Origin: Acidovorax sp. HDW3
Lineage (GTDB): Bacteria; Pseudomonadota; Gammaproteobacteria; Burkholderiales; Burkholderiaceae_C
Length of the DNA: 64,000 nucleotides
Assembly (NCBI RefSeq): GCF_011303755.1
Contig: NZ_CP049885.1
Location: 2,214,001 to 2,278,000, forward strand
Reading direction: 5' to 3'
Shown here piece after piece: positions 42,727 through 50,421 of this stretch. The number at the start of each line of letters is the position of its first letter. Position 1 is the stretch's first letter. The notes under the pieces are model-generated. The model ran no database searches. It was not told where the DNA came from and saw nothing but the letters and a program-made list of their open reading frames with translations. The translations under genes were made by a program, and so were the position numbers.

Positions 42727-42936
42727 TCAGCAGTGCGCCATGCCAGCGGCAGCGCCCAAACCAATCTTCTGCAGCTCCTTTTCAGCGGCCAGCAGCGCCA
42801 TGGACTGGATCAAGGTGGCCTTTTGCACCCCCAGGCGGTCAGCCAGCACGGAAAGCAGCACATCGTCAGCCCGCTTGAACCGCACCGTGTGCCGAAACAC
42901 GCGCCGCTGCTCCTTGTTCTCGTATGCCATTGCCAT
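42727..42936 (-). CDS. Small early regulator divergent from the repressor gene, 69 residues
   Basis: Reads MAMAYENKEQRRVFRHTVRFKRADDVLLSVLADRLGVQKATLIQSMALLAAEKEL. The middle is a helix-turn-helix or ribbon-helix-helix type region. GAGGAGG lies just before the first ATG (42936). It is the first gene of the leftward early group, transcribed away from the S24 repressor, the position of Cro/Cox in P2-like phages, so it may act as the lysis-lysogeny counterpart. Confidence 0.72.
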   Translation of the reverse strand: MAMAYENKEQRRVFRHTVRFKRADDVLLSVLADRLGVQKATLIQSMALLAAEKELQKIGLGAAAGMAHC

Positions 42937-43014
42937 ACCTCCTCGCCTGTGTCGGCGCGTGTACCATCGTGATGGATGGCGTTTTGTGTTGTGATGCGCC
43001 GCATTATGGTGGCC

Positions 43015-43049
43015 ATTTGGCAACCATGTCAAGTATTTGGTGACCAAAT
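43015..43049. promoter_or_regulatory. Two repressor operators between the divergent early and repressor genes
   Basis: O1 at 43035-43049 is a perfect dyad ATTTGGT-G-ACCAAAT; O2 at 43015-43029 is the imperfect copy ATTTGGCAACCATGT. Centres are 20 bases apart, two helical turns. O1 overlaps the repressor start codon at 43048, so binding would shut its own synthesis as well as the leftward early promoter. Confidence 0.78.
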
Positions 43050-43719
43050 GGCAGATATTCATGATCGACTCAAGGAAGAGCGCAAGCGGCTCGGCTTGAA
43101 CCAAACGGAACTTGGGCAGGCTGGCGGTGTGGGGAAGGAAGCACAACTGCGCTATGAGAGCGGCGCTAGAAATCCTGATACCGCATACCTCGAAGCCATC
43201 GCTTCGGCAGGTGTAGATGTTCCCTACCTGTTTACAGGCCGTCGCAGCGCTGTAAGCCTGACCGGCCCTGCCCCAGCTCCTGCGGATGCCGAAGATGCCA
43301 TCCACATCCCGCTGCTCAGCGCCGCCGGCAGCATGGGCTGCGGCAATGAGCTGCTGAGCGAGGACGTCATCCTCGGCCATGTGCCCATGTCGCGCCGCTG
43401 GCTGCAGCTGAACGTGCCGCGCTCGCGGCCCGAGGCGCTGCAGCTGGTGCACGCCTACGGCGACAGCATGGCGGGCACGCTCAACTCGGGCGACTTCGCC
43501 ATCGTCGATACCGACGCCACCGTGGCTGACATCGATGGCGTGTACGTGCTGCAGGCCGGCGGCCAGCTCTTCATCAAGCGCGTAACGCGCAAGATGAACG
43601 GCACGCACGAAGTCAGCAGCGACAACCCCCACGTCAACACCGTGGACGTGCTCGACGGCAGCCAGCAGGTGCGTATCTGCGGGCGCGTGGTGTGGGGGTG
43701 GAATGGGCGGCGGTTGTAG
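43048..43719 (+). CDS. Prophage repressor, XRE N-terminal plus S24 (LexA-like) domain
   Basis: 223 residues from MADIHDRLKEERKRLGLNQTELGQAGGVGKEAQLRYESGARNPD, a helix-turn-helix. The S24 domain follows the linker (PAPAPADAEDAI): the catalytic Ser140 is in AYGDSMAGTL and the Lys177 in LFIKRVTRK, with an AAGSMG hinge at about 95 that fits the cleavage-type A-G. It should hold lysogeny and may be cleaved on RecA activation; whether it is truly self-cleaving is not visible. It sits in the position of P2 gene C but is of the lambda/HK022 type rather than the short C repressor of P2. Confidence 0.92.
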   Translation: MADIHDRLKEERKRLGLNQTELGQAGGVGKEAQLRYESGARNPDTAYLEAIASAGVDVPYLFTGRRSAVSLTGPAPAPADAEDAIHIPLLSAAGSMGCGNELLSEDVILGHVPMSRRWLQLNVPRSRPEALQLVHAYGDSMAGTLNSGDFAIVDTDATVADIDGVYVLQAGGQLFIKRVTRKMNGTHEVSSDNPHVNTVDVLDGSQQVRICGRVVWGWNGRRL

Positions 43720-43721
43720 CC

Positions 43722-43814
43722 ATGTCGTTCAAGGAAGCATTCAAAAACGCCAGTACCGTTGCGAGGTGCTGTACCGCAAAGGCATCTAAGGACCGTTATG
43801 ACAATTGCCGCTGA
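43722..43814 (+). CDS. Possible 30-residue ORF after the repressor gene
   Basis: Reads MSFKEAFKNASTVARCCTAK and overlaps the start of the next gene. It begins two bases past the repressor stop. It has no ribosome site of note and is included only because its end (DRYDNCR) overlaps the next start, a pattern seen in translationally coupled leaders. Confidence 0.25.
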   Translation: MSFKEAFKNASTVARCCTAKASKDRYDNCR

Positions 43815-44340
43815 TATTGCGATGCCCCATGTCGCTGCGTTTTGCCAAGAGGTGGTGCCCGGCGCTGCTGCCGTTTCTATACCCTGCACCCCAGATCCGC
43901 GCGCCTTGCAGATGGATTGTTTTGAAACCGTTGACCAGCGAGTGCGTGAAGAAGGTGGAAGCCGCGTTCTTGGCTGGGCATTTTGGGAAGCTCCTGGCGT
44001 ACTCATCGAGGCGGAATTTCATGCCGTTTGGTCACACCCGGCCAATGGTGCATTGTTTGATATAGCCCAGCGCCCGATGCCGTTTTCGTCCATCACCTTT
44101 GTTGCCGACCCAACGCGGCAATACGAAGGGCGCCAAGTTGACAACGTGCGAAAGCCGCTGACAAAAGACCCAAAGGTGCGCCAGTTCATCTATCTGATGA
44201 AGCGGCGGTTTGAGATTCTCAACACTGGAACTTTGGCAGACCAGCATGGTGAGATTGAACTGCCGCTGCGGCTGCGCAAGGAGTACGACGCATTGATGCG
44301 ACAGCTTGTGCCGCTGGGGCGGCGGCTTTTTGGCGCATGA
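43798..44340 (+). CDS. Unknown cargo protein with EAEFHAVW motif, 180 residues
   Basis: Soluble. Core motif RVLGWAFWEAPGVLIEAEFHAVWSHP with several His/Glu and then DPTRQYEGRQVDNVRKPLTKDPKVRQFIYLMKRRFEILN. I think this belongs to a conserved family found in many bacteria, sometimes next to SEC-C zinc proteins, but I know no activity. The rarity of Arg codons and the lower GC make it a likely moron. It lies between the repressor and the late block, a region where P2-like phages carry accessory genes. Starts at ATG 43798 following a weak ribosome site. Confidence 0.65.
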   Translation: MTIAADIAMPHVAAFCQEVVPGAAAVSIPCTPDPRALQMDCFETVDQRVREEGGSRVLGWAFWEAPGVLIEAEFHAVWSHPANGALFDIAQRPMPFSSITFVADPTRQYEGRQVDNVRKPLTKDPKVRQFIYLMKRRFEILNTGTLADQHGEIELPLRLRKEYDALMRQLVPLGRRLFGA

Positions 44341-44450
44341 GTGAGGCCGCAAAATCGTACGTCGAGCCAATCGCGCGGCTTTTGAAAATTGGGAAGGGCT
44401 TGCGTTTTTTCATGCTTTGTATGTTCGCAAAAAGCAGCTGTTTACGACCC

Positions 44451-45008
44451 TTAACGACCGCCCAGCACCAGCACCAGCGCCGCAGCCGCCGCAGCGCTGA
44501 TCGGCATACAGGCCGCCAGGCGGTAAGCCCTGTCCACCACGGCATAGGCAGCGCCAGATGCGGCGCGGTATTCTTGCGCGGCCTGCTCGCAGTTGCGCAC
44601 GGCCTCCAGGCGCAGCTCTTGCAGCACATTGATCCCGTTGTCCGTTGTGCCACGTGCTGCGGCCTCTGCATTCGCTGCCTTGGCATAGGCCAGCCATTTG
44701 CCATAGCCATGTTCCGCAAGCTCTGGCGTTGCCCAACTGCGAATTTGCGCTGTGGTGCTTGCGTTCCATGCCACGTAGGCGGCCAGCGCAAACCAATGCA
44801 CTGCCCCGGCCATGGCAGCGGCTGCAAGTGGCAAGTACGCATCCACCCGCGCCAACCCAAGCCCTCCCAGTGCGCCGCCGCCAGCGAGCAGCAGCACCAG
44901 TAGCGCGTTGGCGCGCTTGCGCGCTTCTTCAAGCCCGGCCAGGCTAAACCGGGCCACTTCCTGGCTGTGCTTCTCGGCCAGGTCAATCACTTCGTTGGGG
45001 GTGTGCAT
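44451..45008 (-). CDS. Unknown membrane protein with four helices, 185 residues
   Basis: MHTPNEVIDLAEKHSQEVARF opens a cytosolic helix; then LLVLLLAGGGALGGLGLARVDAYLPLAAAAMAGAVHWFALAAYVAW makes two membrane helices, and AYRLAACMPISAAAAAALVLVLGG two at the end. The middle region is a coiled coil with conserved acidic residues. The two-plus-two helix plan and its position beside a toxin-antitoxin pair are seen in phage accessory genes such as superinfection-exclusion or abortive proteins, but no known family is recognised. Confidence 0.7.
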   Translation of the reverse strand: MHTPNEVIDLAEKHSQEVARFSLAGLEEARKRANALLVLLLAGGGALGGLGLARVDAYLPLAAAAMAGAVHWFALAAYVAWNASTTAQIRSWATPELAEHGYGKWLAYAKAANAEAAARGTTDNGINVLQELRLEAVRNCEQAAQEYRAASGAAYAVVDRAYRLAACMPISAAAAAALVLVLGGR

Positions 45009-45086
45009 TGCCCCATTGTTGACCTTTCGCTGGCTTGCTTGTGTGGTGCGTGCTGTGTGCGCAGCCATTACAGCCAGCGCACACCG

Positions 45087-45386
45087 TCAGGCCAGCAGCG
45101 CCAGGGGCTCGATGTTGGCAAGCTCTTGCGCCAGGCGCTGTGCGGCGGTGTCGGTGTCGTACTGCTGCTGCAGATTGAGCCAGAAGGCGGCGCTGGTGCC
45201 AAAGTAGCGCGCAAGGCGCAGGGCCGTGTCTGCGGTGATGGTGCGGCCTCCCTTGATGATGGCTGCAATGCGCGTTTGCGGTACGTGGATTTCCTTGGCC
45301 AGCCGGTAGGGTGTGATGCCCAGCGGCTGCAAAAACTCTGCGGCCAGTACTTCGCCGGGGGTGGGCAGGGTCAGGCGGTGCGTCAT
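45087..45386 (-). CDS. higA: HigA-type antitoxin
   Basis: 99 residues. THRLTLPTPGEVLAAEFLQPLGITPYRLAKEIHVPQTRIAAIIKGGRTITADTALRLARYFG is the standard HigA/XRE helix-turn-helix; the tail (NLQQQYDTDTAAQRL) also fits. AAGGAG precedes the ATG at 45386. It lies 22 bases downstream of its toxin. Confidence 0.95.
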   Translation of the reverse strand: MTHRLTLPTPGEVLAAEFLQPLGITPYRLAKEIHVPQTRIAAIIKGGRTITADTALRLARYFGTSAAFWLNLQQQYDTDTAAQRLAQELANIEPLALLA

Positions 45387-45408
45387 GGCTTCGTGCTCCT
45401 TTGCGCTG

Positions 45409-45690
45409 TCAGTGGTAGTCAACAATCTCAACATGGCTGGGGCCTTGCGCCGTCCAGACAAAGCACACGCGCCACTGGTCGTTGATGCGAATGCTGTGCT
45501 GCCCCGCACGGTCGCCCCGCAGTGCTTCGAGGCGGTTGCCCGGCGGTATCAGCAGATCACGCAAATCTGCTGCAGCGTGCAACATGCGCAGCTTTCGCAG
45601 CGCTACCGCTTCTATGCTGATCCAGCGGCGCACGCGCTGCAGGGTAAACAGGGTTTGCGTGTCGTGGCACTTGAAGGATTGGATCGCCAT
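45409..45690 (-). CDS. higB: HigB/GraT-type toxin
   Basis: 93 residues of the RelE superfamily: MAIQSFKCHDTQTLFTLQRVRRWISIEAVALRKLRMLHAAADLRDLLIPPGNRLEALRGDRAGQHSIRINDQWRVCFVW, with the catalytic-type RINDQWRVCF core. It should cleave mRNA on ribosomes. ATG at 45690 lies six bases after a TACTAT box, so the mRNA is nearly leaderless. The order toxin then antitoxin is typical of HigBA. Confidence 0.95.
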   Translation of the reverse strand: MAIQSFKCHDTQTLFTLQRVRRWISIEAVALRKLRMLHAAADLRDLLIPPGNRLEALRGDRAGQHSIRINDQWRVCFVWTAQGPSHVEIVDYH

Positions 45691-45696
45691 GCCGAA

Positions 45697-45734
45697 ATAG
45701 TAACCCACGGCGTTACTATCGTCAAACGTTACTA
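45697..45734 (-). promoter_or_regulatory. Promoter and operator of higBA inside the end of the D gene
   Basis: Minus-strand -35 TTGACG (45720-45725), 17-base spacer, -10 TACTAT (45697-45702). An inverted repeat TAGTAAC/GTTACTA (45698-45704 with 45712-45718) spans the -10 box, and a direct copy CGTTACTA occurs again at 45727-45734, in the last codons of D. Together they make an operator for HigA. Confidence 0.82.
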
Positions 45735-46835
45735 ATCGGTGTTGCCCGCGTCGCTGCCGGTGCTGCTGCCATCCCCGCTGTCGTCGCTTTCCTTGTCGTC
45801 CTTTCCGTCCTTGTCACCCTTTCCCCCGCGCGTCTCCAGTTCGAGCGTGCTGGTAAAGCCGCCGTCTCCCAGTTCGTGCGTGACTTTTTTGAGCAGCCAG
45901 GGCGTGGCGTCGATCTCGGGCTTGAAGCCGCGCAGCGTGATGGGCGTTTGCGGCATGAGCAGGGGCTGGCCCAGGGCCATGGTCAGCTCCATGGTGGCCT
46001 TGCCGCGCTTGACGCGGCCCATCTCGGCGCGGGCGGCGGCCAGGGCGTCGGCCTCGCTGCCGTAGGTGTCCTTGAGGCGCTTTTCGTTCTCCTCGGTGCC
46101 CACCAGGGCGCTTTGCTTTTCGGCCTTGCCTTTGTCGTGCCAGTGCGCGCGCACGCCGCTGTAGGCGTCGCGCTCGGCGCTGTGGTAGCGGTGCTGGTCG
46201 CCGTCTGCGCGGGTGAGCAGCCAGCCATCGAGCGCCTGGCCGGCGGCATTCTTGCTGCCGTTGATGGGCAGGAACGCCAGGCGCCCTTTTTTCACCGTGC
46301 ATACCGCGTCGTGCTGGCGCGCCAGGCGGCTTAAAAAGTGCAGGTCGCTCTCGTGCGTCTGGTCAACGTGCTCTACCTTCACGCCGTCAAGGCTGGCGTC
46401 CACCTTGGCCTGGAGCTTGTTGCGCGCGGCCACCTCGCGCACGATGGCGCCCAGCGTGGTGTCGTGGTAGCTGTGCTCGGCGCGCGAGCGCAGCTTGCGC
46501 TTGATGTCGGCGGCGCGCGCTTTGATGCTGATTTTGTCTGGCGCGCCGCTGTGCTCCACCTCATCGACCGTGTAGCTGCCCTTGTCCACCATGCCCCAGC
46601 CGGCCCAGCCCAGGCGCAGCTCGATGGTTTGGCCCTTGCTTGGCAGGGCCATGCAGCCGTCGCTGTCGTCAAGCACCAGGTCGAGCTGGTCGGCCTCTTC
46701 ACCACGCGATTCGGCCAGGCTCAGGCTGATCAGGCGCGATTCAACGGTGCGCGTAATGCTGCGCCCGGCCACCAGCAGCTCAAACGTGGGCTGGTGGCTG
46801 GGGTACTCGGCCTGGGTGTGGAGTTTGCCCGCCAT
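45732..46835 (-). CDS. D: Late tail protein gpD (P2-like baseplate hub/tail protein D)
   Basis: 367 residues. MAGKLHTQAEYPSHQPTFELLVAGRSITRTVESRLISLSLAESRGEEADQLDLVLDD is the N-terminal pattern of P2 gpD; SIKARAADIKRKLRSRAEHSYHDTTLGAIVREVAARN and VDQTHESDLHFLSRLARQHDAV follow. The C-terminal 40 residues are an acidic/Asp-Ser-Gly tail (GGKGDKDGKDDKESDDSGDG). In P2 it caps the tail spike assembly. The ATG at 46835 overlaps the U stop (TAATG). Confidence 0.9.
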   Translation of the reverse strand: MAGKLHTQAEYPSHQPTFELLVAGRSITRTVESRLISLSLAESRGEEADQLDLVLDDSDGCMALPSKGQTIELRLGWAGWGMVDKGSYTVDEVEHSGAPDKISIKARAADIKRKLRSRAEHSYHDTTLGAIVREVAARNKLQAKVDASLDGVKVEHVDQTHESDLHFLSRLARQHDAVCTVKKGRLAFLPINGSKNAAGQALDGWLLTRADGDQHRYHSAERDAYSGVRAHWHDKGKAEKQSALVGTEENEKRLKDTYGSEADALAAARAEMGRVKRGKATMELTMALGQPLLMPQTPITLRGFKPEIDATPWLLKKVTHELGDGGFTSTLELETRGGKGDKDGKDDKESDDSGDGSSTGSDAGNTD

Positions 46836-47287
46836 TACAGCCACCACTCCCACCAGTCTTCCTCGCCCGTGCCGCCGCCGGGGTCGGTGCCGCCGGCGGC
46901 GTCGCTCAGGGCCGCGTCCACGCGCTGCAGCTGCAGCTCGAATTCGATGCGCCGGGGCCGGCCATCGGGCACGAACAGGGTGGCCGTCTCTTGCAGGCTC
47001 TCGATCACGTAGGCGCCAAAAATGTCGCCCGCGCCCGATACCAGCGCAAACGCGTTTCCTCTGCCAGCCATGTCGCGCAGCTGCGCCAGACTGGTGGCCG
47101 TGCCGCGAAACTCGGGCGCGAGCACGCCCGAGAGCGTGATGGTGTCGTCGCCCGCGCCCAGGTACTGGCGCGCAGGCATGGCGCCCACGCGCGACTGGCT
47201 GGGGTGGCGCCAGGCGCTGGCGCGGCGCAGGCTCTCAAACGCGAGGGTGTCGAGCCCGAATACAAATTGGCCCAGTGCCATGAGCAT
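46835..47287 (-). CDS. U: Late tail protein gpU (P2-like tail terminator/baseplate)
   Basis: 150 residues. LGQFVFGLDTLAFESLRRASAWRHPSQSRVGAMPARQYLGAGDDTITLSGVLAPEF is characteristic of gpU. It lies between T and D exactly as in P2. The C-terminus EEDWWEWWL is an aromatic tail. ATGs at 47287 and 47281 are both possible. Confidence 0.9.
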   Translation of the reverse strand: MLMALGQFVFGLDTLAFESLRRASAWRHPSQSRVGAMPARQYLGAGDDTITLSGVLAPEFRGTATSLAQLRDMAGRGNAFALVSGAGDIFGAYVIESLQETATLFVPDGRPRRIEFELQLQRVDAALSDAAGGTDPGGGTGEEDWWEWWL

Positions 47288-47308
47288 GGTGGGGTGTCCT
47301 TTGGTGCG

Positions 47309-49936
47309 TCAGTCAATGTCCGACAGCTGTGAGAGCACGCGCGAGCGCCCGCGCTGCTCGCGCTTGTCCAGCTCCTGCGCCACGGCCCGCGCCAGGGCGC
47401 GTTCGTCCATGCCGGGTGCGGCGTTGATGGTGATTTGGTAGCTGCTGCCCCCCGCTGGCGCCATGGCGGCGCTGGCCGCGCCGGCCTGGCCGCTGCCTTG
47501 GGCTGCGGCACCGGCCAGGGGCGCAGGCATTGGCATACCCCCCATGGCCGGCGTGGCCACGCCCGCAGCCACCCCGGCAATGGCCAGCGCGGCGGCGCGC
47601 ACGCCGGCCTGGCCGCCTTCCATGCCCAGGGCGGCGCCCTGGGCAATCCAGCCGCCGTATTCCATGAACACGCGCGATGGGCTGTTGATACCCAGTTTTT
47701 CTTTGAACGTGGCGGCTACCTCGTCGGCCATGCTGCCCACGCGCTCGCGCAGCGCTGCCCAGCCGCTGCCCAGGCCGTTGACCAGGCCCTGCACAATGTC
47801 GGCCCCAGCGCTGGCCATGCGCCCGGCCAGGGCCTGCATGTCTTGCCACAGGGCCATGGCCCCGCCTTTGATGTCTTGCCAGCGGGTGTAGAGCAGGTAG
47901 GCCGCCGTGCTCAGCAGCGTAATGGCCAGGCCCAGCGGCGTGGCCAGCAAAAACTGCCCCAGCATGAGCAGCGCCCGCCCTGCTGCCAGCAGCATGGGCA
48001 CGGCTGCGCGCCAGGCGCTGGCCAGCATGGGCCCCAGGCGCGCGAGCAGCGGCCCCAGCCCGGCCTTGACCCAGGCCCACGCGCCGGCAATGGCCGCGCC
48101 CATGCGTGCCCACAGGCCCAGGCCAGCGCTTGCGCCCTGTGCTGCAGCGCCGGCGCCAAACAGGCCCAGGCCTATTTTGCTGAGCACCCAGCGCAGCAGC
48201 GCGCCCTTGGCCAGCAAGATGCCCAGCGGTATCAGCAGCGCGCCTACGGTGGTCATCAACCCGGCAATGCCAGCAGCGGTGTAGCCAATGGCGGCAGTGA
48301 CGCCGGGGTTGGCCTTGGCAAAGTTGCTCAGGCCCTCTACCACGTCGGTGACGACTTCGAGCAGCTTGACGTAGCCTGGCAGCACGGCGGCGCCCAGGCG
48401 TTCGTACAGGTCGTTTTTGCGGGCGCTCAGGTCGCGTTCTGCACCGCTGGCTGTGCCTTTGGCGCGTTGGTGCAGGGTATCGACGTTGTCTGCAGAGGCG
48501 TTGAGTTTGTACGCCTTGTCGATCATCTGCCGCTGTTGGTACATGGTGGCAAAAAGGGCGGCAGCGGTGCGGTTGCTGAATATGCCGCCCATGGCATCGA
48601 GCACTTCTTTTTCGCCGGTAATGCCTTTTGCCGCCAGGGCCGGTACCAGAACGGTGTTGAGCCATTCGTACTGGCTGCGCTGGAACACCTCCCCGCCCTT
48701 GAGCGCGCCCACGCCCAGCTGTGAAATTTGCCCCACCTTGTCGTGCTTGACTTTGCTCGGGTCGGCAATCAGCCCCAGGCTGTCGAGCATTTGCGCGGCG
48801 CGTTTTGTGGTGCGGCCTTGGTAGAGGTTTTGGTACGCGCTCATCATGCCCGTGCCCACCCTGTCGCCGCCCATTTCTTGCACCAGCGGTTCGAGGCGGT
48901 AGAAGAATTCTTTCTCGCTCAGTCCCTTGGCGGCCACGCCGCCGGTTTTGATCAGGTGCAGCCAGTCTTCAGCGCCCACGCGCCCGCCGGTGGCCGTAAT
49001 GACTTGCTGCACCAGGTTGCCGTTGCGCTCAAAGTCTTCGCGGTTGTTGGCGCCGTTGCGCATTTCGATGACTTTCATCATGTCCATGAACTTGCGCTCA
49101 TTGTCGGCAGCGTGCTCCTGGCCAAACACCACCTCGTTGGCAGCTTTCATTTTTGCCAAGAATGGCAGGGCGTCTTTGGCGTGGTGCGTGTCGTTGAAGA
49201 CGGTCACGGCGTCGCGCATGAGCTGCAAGTTGTCGAGCGTGCTGGTGCCGTAGCTCTTGAAGTCGCGCGCGAATGCTATGGCTTCGTCGGCCTGCTCTTT
49301 TTGCAGCCCCAGGGCGCGAATGCGCACCTCTTCCATGGCTGCGCTCTTGCCTTGCTCCATGGGCCCATGCGCACCGGCCTGCAGGGCGTTGCGCCCGGCC
49401 CAGTAGGCGCCGGCGCCGGTGGCCGTCATGCCCATGCCGCGCTGCTGGGCGCGCTGCAGGGCCTGGCTGGCTTTTGCAGCGTGGCGCATGGCCGCTTCTT
49501 GCCTGGCCACGGCGGCGTTGGTGCGCTCTATGGCGGCGCCCAGGTTGCGCTGTGTTTCTGCGGTGTTGCTGATGCCCAAGGTGGTGAGCTGGCGGCGCAG
49601 GGCCTGCACGGCTTGCCGCTGGGCGCGCCATGCCTGGCTGGCTTTGTCCACCGCTTTTTGCTGGGCGGCCATGTCTTTGGCGCTGGCCTGGCCAGCGGCG
49701 CCCATGGCCTGGAGCTGCTGCTTCAGCTCGCGCAGTTTTTTGGCTGCATCGCCCAGCGCCTGGCGCCTGGAGCCCATATTGTCCAGGGTGCGCTGCTGCT
49801 CGTTCAGCCGCTTGAGCTGCGCCTGGGTGTCTTTGAGCGCCTGCGCGGCTTTGCCGCTGCCTTGGGTGATGCGCTGCAGCGGCGCCAGGGCGCGGTCTTT
49901 GAGCTCGATGAGCAGGCGCATTCGCATGTCAGCCAT
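47309..49936 (-). CDS. T: Tail tape measure protein gpT
   Basis: 875 residues, ending KREQRGRSRVLSQLSDID-type tail. It begins with a long Gln/Lys-rich coiled coil (GKAAQALKDTQAQLKRLNEQQRTL), then glycine/alanine-rich hydrophobic stretches with four to five potential membrane helices in the second half (GLMTTVGALLIPLGILLAKG, AVPMLLAAGRALLMLGQFLL) as in tape measures that must reach the host membrane. The length sets the tail length. Position after E/E' confirms gpT. Confidence 0.92.
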   Translation of the reverse strand: MADMRMRLLIELKDRALAPLQRITQGSGKAAQALKDTQAQLKRLNEQQRTLDNMGSRRQALGDAAKKLRELKQQLQAMGAAGQASAKDMAAQQKAVDKASQAWRAQRQAVQALRRQLTTLGISNTAETQRNLGAAIERTNAAVARQEAAMRHAAKASQALQRAQQRGMGMTATGAGAYWAGRNALQAGAHGPMEQGKSAAMEEVRIRALGLQKEQADEAIAFARDFKSYGTSTLDNLQLMRDAVTVFNDTHHAKDALPFLAKMKAANEVVFGQEHAADNERKFMDMMKVIEMRNGANNREDFERNGNLVQQVITATGGRVGAEDWLHLIKTGGVAAKGLSEKEFFYRLEPLVQEMGGDRVGTGMMSAYQNLYQGRTTKRAAQMLDSLGLIADPSKVKHDKVGQISQLGVGALKGGEVFQRSQYEWLNTVLVPALAAKGITGEKEVLDAMGGIFSNRTAAALFATMYQQRQMIDKAYKLNASADNVDTLHQRAKGTASGAERDLSARKNDLYERLGAAVLPGYVKLLEVVTDVVEGLSNFAKANPGVTAAIGYTAAGIAGLMTTVGALLIPLGILLAKGALLRWVLSKIGLGLFGAGAAAQGASAGLGLWARMGAAIAGAWAWVKAGLGPLLARLGPMLASAWRAAVPMLLAAGRALLMLGQFLLATPLGLAITLLSTAAYLLYTRWQDIKGGAMALWQDMQALAGRMASAGADIVQGLVNGLGSGWAALRERVGSMADEVAATFKEKLGINSPSRVFMEYGGWIAQGAALGMEGGQAGVRAAALAIAGVAAGVATPAMGGMPMPAPLAGAAAQGSGQAGAASAAMAPAGGSSYQITINAAPGMDERALARAVAQELDKREQRGRSRVLSQLSDID

Positions 49937-49963
49937 GGCGCACCCCCATGGCGGCGCGCGCGG

Positions 49964-50212
49964 CTACGGCAGGGGTAGGCGTTGGCGCCGCTGCTGCTGT
50001 TCTTTTTGCACCTGCAGGCGCAATGCTTCGCATTCTTGCAGCAGGGCCATGGTGTCGTCGTACTCCTGCTGGGCCTGGCGCTGCGCGGGTGCGCTCAGGG
50101 CGTTGGCGGCCTGGCGCGCAAGCTGGGCGGCGGTCAGTAGCCAGCCTGCCAGTACCAGCAGGGCCAGTATCAGCAGCGCAATGATGGCGGCGTTGGTGAG
50201 GAGGGCGGTCAT
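49964..50212 (-). CDS. Small membrane-anchored protein between E' and T, 82 residues
   Basis: MTALLTNAAIIALLILALLVLAGWLL is one membrane helix, followed by a coiled coil (AQQEYDDTMALLQECEALRLQVQKEQQQRRQ). P2 has no extra gene at this point. A chaperone or lysis role cannot be told from the sequence; a signal-arrest form is also possible. Confidence 0.62.
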   Translation of the reverse strand: MTALLTNAAIIALLILALLVLAGWLLTAAQLARQAANALSAPAQRQAQQEYDDTMALLQECEALRLQVQKEQQQRRQRLPLP

Positions 50213-50284
50213 GGTGCTGCATGGTAGCGCTGGCGGTGGGGCTTGTGTTGGGCGGCGGGTGTTGGGCGGCTGGCGTTGGCGGGC

Positions 50285-50413
50285 TCAGTCGGCGCTGGCG
50301 TGCAGCTGCTGGTGGCGCTCTACGGCCAGGGCGCGCCAGTGCATGAGCTCGCCCAGCTCCATGGCGTCCATGGCGCTGGGCGGCCAGTGAAAGAGGATGG
50401 CCAGGTCGGCCAT
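50285..50413 (-). CDS. E': gpE' (GpE family tail assembly protein), expressed as extension of E
   Basis: 42 codons from ATG 50413, reading MADLAILFHWPPSAMDAMEL then GELMHWRALAVERH. This is the GpE-family pattern of P2 E'. In P2 it is made as a fusion E+E' by -1 frameshift; here the zero-frame E ends at 50422 and the -1 frame runs on from the slippery site at 50458-50464 without interruption to the stop at 50285-50287. Not found by standard ORF calling because of the length. Confidence 0.78.
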   Translation of the reverse strand: MADLAILFHWPPSAMDAMELGELMHWRALAVERHQQLHASAD

Positions 50414-50421
50414 GGCCTCTT

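Noticed and set aside
47313-48665. Minus-strand open frame of 450 codons in another frame of T
   Set aside because: Arg/Gly-rich shadow of the tape measure gene, without recognisable pattern.
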